Source: Halarchaeum grantii
GTDB taxonomy: Archaea > Halobacteriota > Halobacteria > Halobacteriales > Halobacteriaceae
Direction of reading: 5' to 3'
NCBI RefSeq assembly: GCF_014647455.2
Contig: NZ_BMPF01000002.1
Location: forward strand, 372,001 to 436,000
DNA length: 64,000 bases
In this document: positions 59,593-64,000 of the stretch, piece by piece
Position numbering within the stretch: the stretch's first letter is position 1
Layout of the letters: every line of letters starts with the position of its first letter
Notes under the pieces: model-generated
Seen by the model: only the letters and a program-made list of their open reading frames with translations
Told to the model about the DNA's origin: nothing
Databases searched by the model: none
Position numbers and translations under genes: made by a program

Positions 59593-60564
59593 TCAGTGGA
59601 TATTGGTCCGGTCGCCGGTTCCGGCGGTGAGCGCGGACGCGACGGCGCCCTGCAGGACGACGTCGTCGCCGAGGTTCGTGAGGCGGAGATCCGGGACGTT
59701 GTTGAAGACGGTGGTGTCGAGGCGCTCCCGGACCGGGTCGAGGACGAGGTCCGGGTTGTTGAGCGCGACGGCGCCGCCGACGTAGATGACGAGCGGCGCG
59801 TAGGACTGCGCGACGTTCGTGATACCGAGGGTGTTCCAGTCCGCGACCTTCTCGACGACGTAGCTCGCGAAGTCGTCGGAGTCGGCGTAGTCGAAGACGT
59901 CCTTCGCGGAGAACGACTCCGAGTCGACCGGCATCGCGGTGTCCGCTCCGCGCTCCTCTGCGAGTTGGCGGGCGTAGCGCGGGATGTTGTTCCCCGAGCA
60001 GTAGGCCTCCCAGTGGCCGTCGCGCCCGCAGCCGCAGGTTCGGCCACCGTCGGGGTCGACGACCATGTGCCCGACTTCGCCGGCGTTCCCGTCCCACCCG
60101 GAGAGGACGTCCCCGTCGACGGCGACGCCGGCGCCGATACCCGACGAGATCGTGAGGTAGACCATGTCGTCGGGGTTGCGGTCGCTGTGGAAGCGCTCGC
60201 CGATGACGCCCGCGACCGTGTCGTTGTGGAGGTAGACGCGCTCGGACTGGACGAGTTCGCGGACGGGGCCGACGAGCGGGATGCGTCCGATTCCCTCGGG
60301 CAGGTTCGCCGGGTTGTCGATCGAGCCGTCAGCAAGGTCGAGCGGACCGATGCTTCCGATCCCGGCCGCAGTCACGTCCTCCGGGTCGACGCCGACGTCC
60401 GCGCACGCCGCGCGGATGGCCGCGAGCACGGCCTCCGTGACGGCGATGCCGGACGGCCCGTTCGGTGTCGCGCGGCGCTCCGTGCTGAGCACGACGCCCT
60501 CCTCGTCCGCCACCGCGGCCCGAAGGTTCGTCGCCCCGAGGTCGACGCCCACGTAGTACGGCAT
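59593..60564 (-). CDS. ROK-family glucokinase
   Basis: A 323-residue ROK kinase. VGVDLGATNLRAAV is the ATP-binding start; LTISSGIGAGVAVDGDVLSG follows; GHMVVDPDGGRTCGCGRDGHWEAYCSG holds the zinc-binding CGCGRDGHWE (H..C-x-C-x4-H/C type) that marks ROK proteins; the catalytic Asp is in LHNDT. It should phosphorylate glucose or a related sugar, feeding the azf-like dehydrogenase and possibly other sugar steps. Its 3' end lies directly against the origin repeats. Confidence 0.85.
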   Translation of the reverse strand: MPYYVGVDLGATNLRAAVADEEGVVLSTERRATPNGPSGIAVTEAVLAAIRAACADVGVDPEDVTAAGIGSIGPLDLADGSIDNPANLPEGIGRIPLVGPVRELVQSERVYLHNDTVAGVIGERFHSDRNPDDMVYLTISSGIGAGVAVDGDVLSGWDGNAGEVGHMVVDPDGGRTCGCGRDGHWEAYCSGNNIPRYARQLAEERGADTAMPVDSESFSAKDVFDYADSDDFASYVVEKVADWNTLGITNVAQSYAPLVIYVGGAVALNNPDLVLDPVRERLDTTVFNNVPDLRLTNLGDDVVLQGAVASALTAGTGDRTNIH

Positions 60565-60760
60565 CTATCCCTACTGGCGGCCCCGGAGACTTAACTGCAC
60601 AGATTTCGCGGCCGCCCATCGCGGTCCACGACGCCGGTCGTGTTGCGTCTCCACGGCGCGACGGCCCGTGAGACGTCACAATCGTCCGCGCGGAGCTCGC
60701 GCTCGGCGGTGGACGCACGCGAAAAAGTCGAGGTGGGTCGCGCAATCGCTCAGCGCGCGC

Positions 60761-61207
60761 TCATTCGCCGCGAACGAACGTCACCGGACAGGGCGCCGAG
60801 AGCATGACCTCCTGGGCGGTCGAGCCGAAGACCGCCTTCCCGGTGGGCGAGCGCTTGCGGCCGCCGACGATGACGAGGTCCGCGTCCTCGTCCTCCGCGA
60901 GGTCGACAATCCGCTCGCCGTGGTGACCGATGGCGCCACGGACGGTGTAGTCGACGTTCACGTCGTCGAGTTCGTGCGAGATCGTGCGGATGGTGGCGTG
61001 GCGGCGCGCGACCTCGTCGGTGGAGACGTCCTCGCCGCTGACGTTGAGGTTCCCGAGCGTCGAGTCGTACTCGTCCTCGGTGAAGACGTGCGCGAGCACG
61101 ACGTCCGCGTTCAGCGGAGCGGCGAGGTCGACGAGCGTCGATGCGAGTTCTGTAGTCCGGTCGCTATCTCCCGGGCCGACGGCGAGTAGGATCTTCTCGA
61201 TGGCCAT
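60761..61207 (-). CDS. Universal stress protein (UspA family)
   Basis: A 148-residue UspA-fold protein. It opens with EKILLAVGPGDSDRT, and the ATP-binding pattern near the end reads IVGGRKRSPTGKAVFGSTAQEVM (G-2x-G-9x-G-S/T type). It probably binds ATP and is induced by stress in relatives. It is divergent from the SDR gene at 61268, sharing a 60-bp promoter with overlapping TATA boxes. Confidence 0.88.
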   Translation of the reverse strand: MAIEKILLAVGPGDSDRTTELASTLVDLAAPLNADVVLAHVFTEDEYDSTLGNLNVSGEDVSTDEVARRHATIRTISHELDDVNVDYTVRGAIGHHGERIVDLAEDEDADLVIVGGRKRSPTGKAVFGSTAQEVMLSAPCPVTFVRGE

Positions 61208-61231
61208 ACGCTATTCATCCCGTGCCGGGTC

Positions 61232-61243
61232 CTTAAATATATA
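61232..61243. promoter_or_regulatory. Bidirectional overlapping TATA boxes
   Basis: CTTAAATATATA in the 60-bp gap between the usp ATG (61207) and the SDR GTG (61268). Its left half is about 27 bp from the usp start and its right half about 27 bp from the SDR start, so both genes appear leaderless and would compete for the same promoter region. Confidence 0.55.
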
Positions 61244-61267
61244 GCCGCGAGGCGGGACGATAGGGAC

Positions 61268-62008
61268 GTGTTTCGAACGGACCTCTCAGGCAGGACCGCG
61301 CTCGTCACCGGAAGCGCGAGCGGTGTCGGGCGCGGTATCGCGCTCGCGCTCGCCGAAGACGGCGCATCCGTCGCCGTCCACTACCACAGCAGCGAGGCCG
61401 AAGCGCGGGCCACGGCCGAGGAGGCAGAGGAGCGCGGCGCGCCGGCGGCGACGACCGTCCGGGCGGACGTCACCGACGAAACGGACGTCGACGCCGCCTT
61501 CGACGCCGTCGAGGAGGAACTGGGGAGCGTCGACGTCCTCGTGAACAACGTCGGCGACTTCGCGCCCGACCACTGGGCGGCGCAGGACGTCGCGGACTGG
61601 CGACGGGTCTACGAGACGAACCTCGTCGGGACGATGCTCTGCGCGCGCCGCGCGCTCCCCGCGATGCGCGAGAAGGGGTGGGGCCGAATCGTCAACGTCG
61701 GCTACGCCTCCGCCGAGAAGGGGCTCGTCAACCCGAAGAACTTCCCGTACTTCGCGGCGAAAGCGGGCGTCCTGATGTTCACGCGGATGCTCGCCGCCGA
61801 CACCCAAGACGACGGCGTCACCGTGAACGCCGTCTCGCCGTACGTCGTCGAGACGAGCGACGAGTTCCCCGAGGACGCCCCGCGCGGACGCTGGGCGACG
61901 GTCGACGACCTCGTGCAGGTCGTGCGGTTCTTCTGCGACGACGCGAGCCGATACGTCTCCGGGGAGAACGTCGAAGTCGACGGCGGCTGGCTCCCCGAGG
62001 ACGTCTGA
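61268..62008 (+). CDS. SDR-family oxidoreductase
   Basis: A 246-residue classical SDR starting at GTG. TGSASGVG is the Rossmann motif, NNVGDF follows the fourth strand, and YFAAKAG holds the catalytic Tyr and Lys. It ends in the common RYVSGENVEVDGG block. The region around catalytic Ser reads NVGYASAEKG. FabG-like 3-oxoacyl reductases have this architecture, but the substrate cannot be set. It shares a promoter region with usp. Confidence 0.87.
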   Translation: MFRTDLSGRTALVTGSASGVGRGIALALAEDGASVAVHYHSSEAEARATAEEAEERGAPAATTVRADVTDETDVDAAFDAVEEELGSVDVLVNNVGDFAPDHWAAQDVADWRRVYETNLVGTMLCARRALPAMREKGWGRIVNVGYASAEKGLVNPKNFPYFAAKAGVLMFTRMLAADTQDDGVTVNAVSPYVVETSDEFPEDAPRGRWATVDDLVQVVRFFCDDASRYVSGENVEVDGGWLPEDV

Positions 62009-62070
62009 GCGACGCGGCCGCGCACTCCCCGAGAGAGACCGGCGGATGGGTCGCTCGCCGTCGCCCGTGG

Positions 62071-62643
62071 TTAGCTCCCTTCGAGGGCGTCGAGCACGCA
62101 CGCGGCGGCGACGACGGCCTCCTTGGGGACGTCGCTCGCGTCATCGATGGTGACCGTGTACGCGTCCCGCAGGGAGAACTGGCCGTCGATGCTCCCGACG
62201 TGGTCGCCCTCGGCGTCCGCGATCTCGTACTTGTGGGGGATGAGGCCGGCCGCACCGACGAAGTGTCGGAGCACCTCGAGGAGTTTGTTCTTCGAGGTGA
62301 TGGTGGCGAGCGCCGCGCCGGTATCGGGGTCTCGGACCGTCCAGTTCTCGGCGAAGAGCGAGTAGTCCTCGTCGAGGACGACGACCTCCTCGCCGGTCGC
62401 GGCGTCCACGATGGCGTAGTTCCCCGCGACGTCCAGAACGCCGCCGGCCTTCACGGTGAAGACGTCGTTGCCGTCGGCGTCGACGAACGGGAACTGCTCT
62501 TTGAGTTTGAACAGCTTCTGCTTGCCACGAAGGACGACTTCGCCCGTCGAGTCGCGGACCGCGTACTTGTTCCGGACGAGCGACTGGACGACCTCGTAGC
62601 GGTCGTCCTCGAGTTCGACGGTGGAGATGTCGTAGTCGGCCAT
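62071..62643 (-). CDS. LURP-one-related (Tubby-like) protein
   Basis: A 190-residue beta-rich protein: YEVVQSLVRNKYAVRDSTGEVVLRGKQKLFKLKEQFPFVDADGNDVFTVK, then GNYAIVDAATGEEVVVLDEDYSLFAENWTV. This pattern matches LURP-one-related (LOR) proteins, a Tubby C-terminal-like beta barrel found in plants and archaea. The function in archaea is unknown; a membrane-lipid link is suggested by the fold. ATG 62643 gives the family start. It converges on the SDR gene. Confidence 0.75.
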   Translation of the reverse strand: MADYDISTVELEDDRYEVVQSLVRNKYAVRDSTGEVVLRGKQKLFKLKEQFPFVDADGNDVFTVKAGGVLDVAGNYAIVDAATGEEVVVLDEDYSLFAENWTVRDPDTGAALATITSKNKLLEVLRHFVGAAGLIPHKYEIADAEGDHVGSIDGQFSLRDAYTVTIDDASDVPKEAVVAAACVLDALEGS

Positions 62644-62767
62644 AGGGGACCGTTCGCCGCGACGGGCAAAAGGACCGGGGGAGAGCGGGGACCGGACCCG
62701 AGGGTGTGGGCGCACGCGAACGCGACCGTCGGGGCGCGAAGCGGGCGTTCGTCGGGGGGAGTGATTC

Positions 62768-62774
62768 GGTTAAG
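62768..62774 (+). promoter_or_regulatory. uvrA leader TATA-like box
   Basis: GGTTAAG ends about 30 bp before ATG 62804, the start of the short leader ORF upstream of uvrA. Spacing is slightly long for a strictly leaderless start. Confidence 0.35.
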
Positions 62775-62803
62775 TGGCTTCGGCGCTAGCTCTCACCCAA
62801 CGA

Positions 62804-62860
62804 ATGACGACGAGTCGACTCGCGGACCGCGATCACGAATCGGTGGGGAGGGCGCGATGA
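62804..62860 (+). CDS. 18-codon leader ORF overlapping uvrA
   Basis: ATG at 62804 opens [18 protein letters not shown], whose TGA overlaps the uvrA ATG by 4 nt (ATGA). GGAGG inside the frame, six bases before the uvrA ATG, is the best Shine-Dalgarno sequence in this set. The same organisation occurs at nasA and the second mutS. No homologue recognised. Confidence 0.45.
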   Translation: MTTSRLADRDHESVGRAR

Positions 62861-64000
62861 GCGAGGACTACATCACGGTGCGGGGCGCGGAGGAGCACAA
62901 CCTGAAGGACCTCGACGTCGAGATCCCGCGCGAGGAGTTCACGGTCGTCACGGGGCTCTCCGGGTCGGGGAAGTCATCGCTGGCGTTCGAGACGATCTAC
63001 GCGGAGGGCCAGCGGCGCTACATCGAGTCGCTCTCCGCGTACGCCCGGAACTTCCTCGGGCAGATGGACAAACCGCAGGTCGAGTCGGTCGAGGGGCTCT
63101 CCCCGGCGATCAGCATCGACCAGAAGAACGCCGCGAACAACCCGCGCTCGACGGTCGGGACCGTCACCGAGCTCCACGACTACCTGCGTCTGCTCTACGC
63201 GCGGGTCGGGACGCCACACTGTCCGGAGTGCGGCCGCGAGGTCGGCGAGCAGTCCGCCCAGCAGATGGTGCGGCGCATCATGGAGCTCCCGGAGGGGACG
63301 AAGGCGAAGCTCGCCGCGCCCGTCGTCCGCGACCAGAAGGGGGCGTTCGACGACCGCTTCGACGACCTTCTCTCGGAGGGGTACGCCCGCGTCGAGGTGG
63401 ACGGCGAGACGTACGACCTCGCGACGGAGAAACCCGACCTCGACGAGAACTACGACCACACGGTCGACGTCGTCGTCGACCGCGTGAAAGTGAGCGAGGA
63501 CGCGCGTTCGCGCATCACGGACTCCGTGGAGACGGCACTCGAGGAGGCGGACGGCGTCCTGAAGGTCATCGTTCCCGACCCCGAGGCCGACGTCGAGCTC
63601 GGCGGCGCGACGGCGCGCGCGACCGGCGACCTCGCCGACGACGACGACGAGGAGCGCCTCGTCGTCGAGTTCTCCGAGGAACTCGCGTGTACGCACTGCG
63701 GGATCGACATCTCGGAGATCGAGACGCGGAGCTTCTCCTTCAACAGCCCGCACGGCGCGTGCCCGGAGTGTGAGGGCATCGGCGAGACGAAGGAAGTGAG
63801 CGAAGACCTCGTGGTGCAGGACGAGTCGAAACCGATCAAGCACGTCTTCGAGCCGTGGAGCTACAACCGCTCCTACTACCGCAACATGCTCGACAACGTC
63901 GCCGAGCACTTCGGCGTGAGCGTCGAGACGCCGTTCGAGGAGCTCGACGAGGCGATCCAACAGGCCTTCGTCTGGGGGACCGATGAGGAGGTCGTCTTCG
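62857..64000 (+). CDS. uvrA: Excinuclease ABC subunit A, 5' part
   Basis: The first 381 codons of UvrA; the gene runs past the window end. It opens with [26 protein letters not shown] and Walker [10 protein letters not shown], then [18 protein letters not shown] and [21 protein letters not shown], as in all UvrA. A first zinc finger begins at [10 protein letters not shown] and a CTHCGIDIS...CPECEGIGE pair follows. UvrA recognises damage in nucleotide excision repair with UvrB. The start is supported by a Shine-Dalgarno GGAGG. An 18-codon leader ORF precedes it. Confidence 0.95.
   Translation, partial: MSEDYITVRGAEEHNLKDLDVEIPREEFTVVTGLSGSGKSSLAFETIYAEGQRRYIESLSAYARNFLGQMDKPQVESVEGLSPAISIDQKNAANNPRSTVGTVTELHDYLRLLYARVGTPHCPECGREVGEQSAQQMVRRIMELPEGTKAKLAAPVVRDQKGAFDDRFDDLLSEGYARVEVDGETYDLATEKPDLDENYDHTVDVVVDRVKVSEDARSRITDSVETALEEADGVLKVIVPDPEADVELGGATARATGDLADDDDEERLVVEFSEELACTHCGIDISEIETRSFSFNSPHGACPECEGIGETKEVSEDLVVQDESKPIKHVFEPWSYNRSYYRNMLDNVAEHFGVSVETPFEELDEAIQQAFVWGTDEEVVF

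Overview
The window comes from a halophilic archaeon of the class Halobacteria. Predicted proteins are very acidic, protein-coding DNA is about 70% G+C, and many genes have a TATA-like box about 27 bp before the start codon, as expected for leaderless haloarchaeal mRNAs. Haloarchaeal markers include a doublet histone, a PGF-CTERM surface protein, a UbaA-type E1, an azf-like dehydrogenase, Orc1/Cdc6, and an elongator tRNA-Met with an intron. Genus and species cannot be told from the sequence alone.

Layout. 1-3.6 kb: minus-strand PilB/TadA-type ATPase and PilC/TadC-type membrane pair. 3.7-7.9 kb: SDR oxidoreductase, mutS and a convergent nucS. 8-10.8 kb: assimilatory nitrate reductase nasA with mobA. 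10.8-12.8 kb: LysW-dependent arginine/lysine genes (lysW, argX, argB) with argC missing from its usual slot. 12.8-18.5 kb: second PilB/PilC-like pair plus a pilin-like surface protein. 18.5-24.6 kb: AIR-synthase-like gene, then a second mutS with mutL. 24.7-33.5 kb: KDG kinase, PGF-CTERM protein, ubaA, a membrane protein, a cysteine-synthase-like enzyme and a giant FAD/Fe-S D-lactate-type dehydrogenase.

33.6-37.2 kb is the accessory part. A decayed, AT-rich integrated element sits in the intron-containing tRNA-Met gene. It is bounded by a 22-bp direct repeat of the tRNA 3' end and holds a truncated integrase, a primase remnant and an intact Mrr nuclease fused to four membrane helices. Next to it lie a homing-endonuclease-like gene and a 570-bp gene-free stretch with alternating copies of a short motif before tRNA-Asn.

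37.4-64 kb is mostly housekeeping: CCA-adding enzyme, histone-deacetylase operon, RpaC-type ssDNA-binding protein, tRNA-Arg, HtpX, azf-like dehydrogenase, pterin/riboflavin genes (mptD, an arfB candidate, ribE), a UvrD-type helicase, a PrsW-like protease, an FAU-1-type RNA-binding protein and a NifU-domain protein. At 57.6-59.6 kb an orc1/cdc6 gene is flanked on both sides by oppositely oriented origin-box-like repeats, so this is a candidate replication origin. Glucokinase, a universal stress protein, an SDR and the start of uvrA follow.

Two patterns recur that a gene list would not show. First, nasA, the second mutS and uvrA are each preceded by a very short ORF (24, 13 and 18 codons) that starts near where a leaderless transcript would begin and whose TGA overlaps the main start codon by 4 nt, with a Shine-Dalgarno-like sequence inside the short ORF. 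Second, clusters of perfect short hairpins occur between argX and argB, after tRNA-Arg and before the NifU-like gene. All functional statements rest on reading motifs and context by eye; no database search was run.
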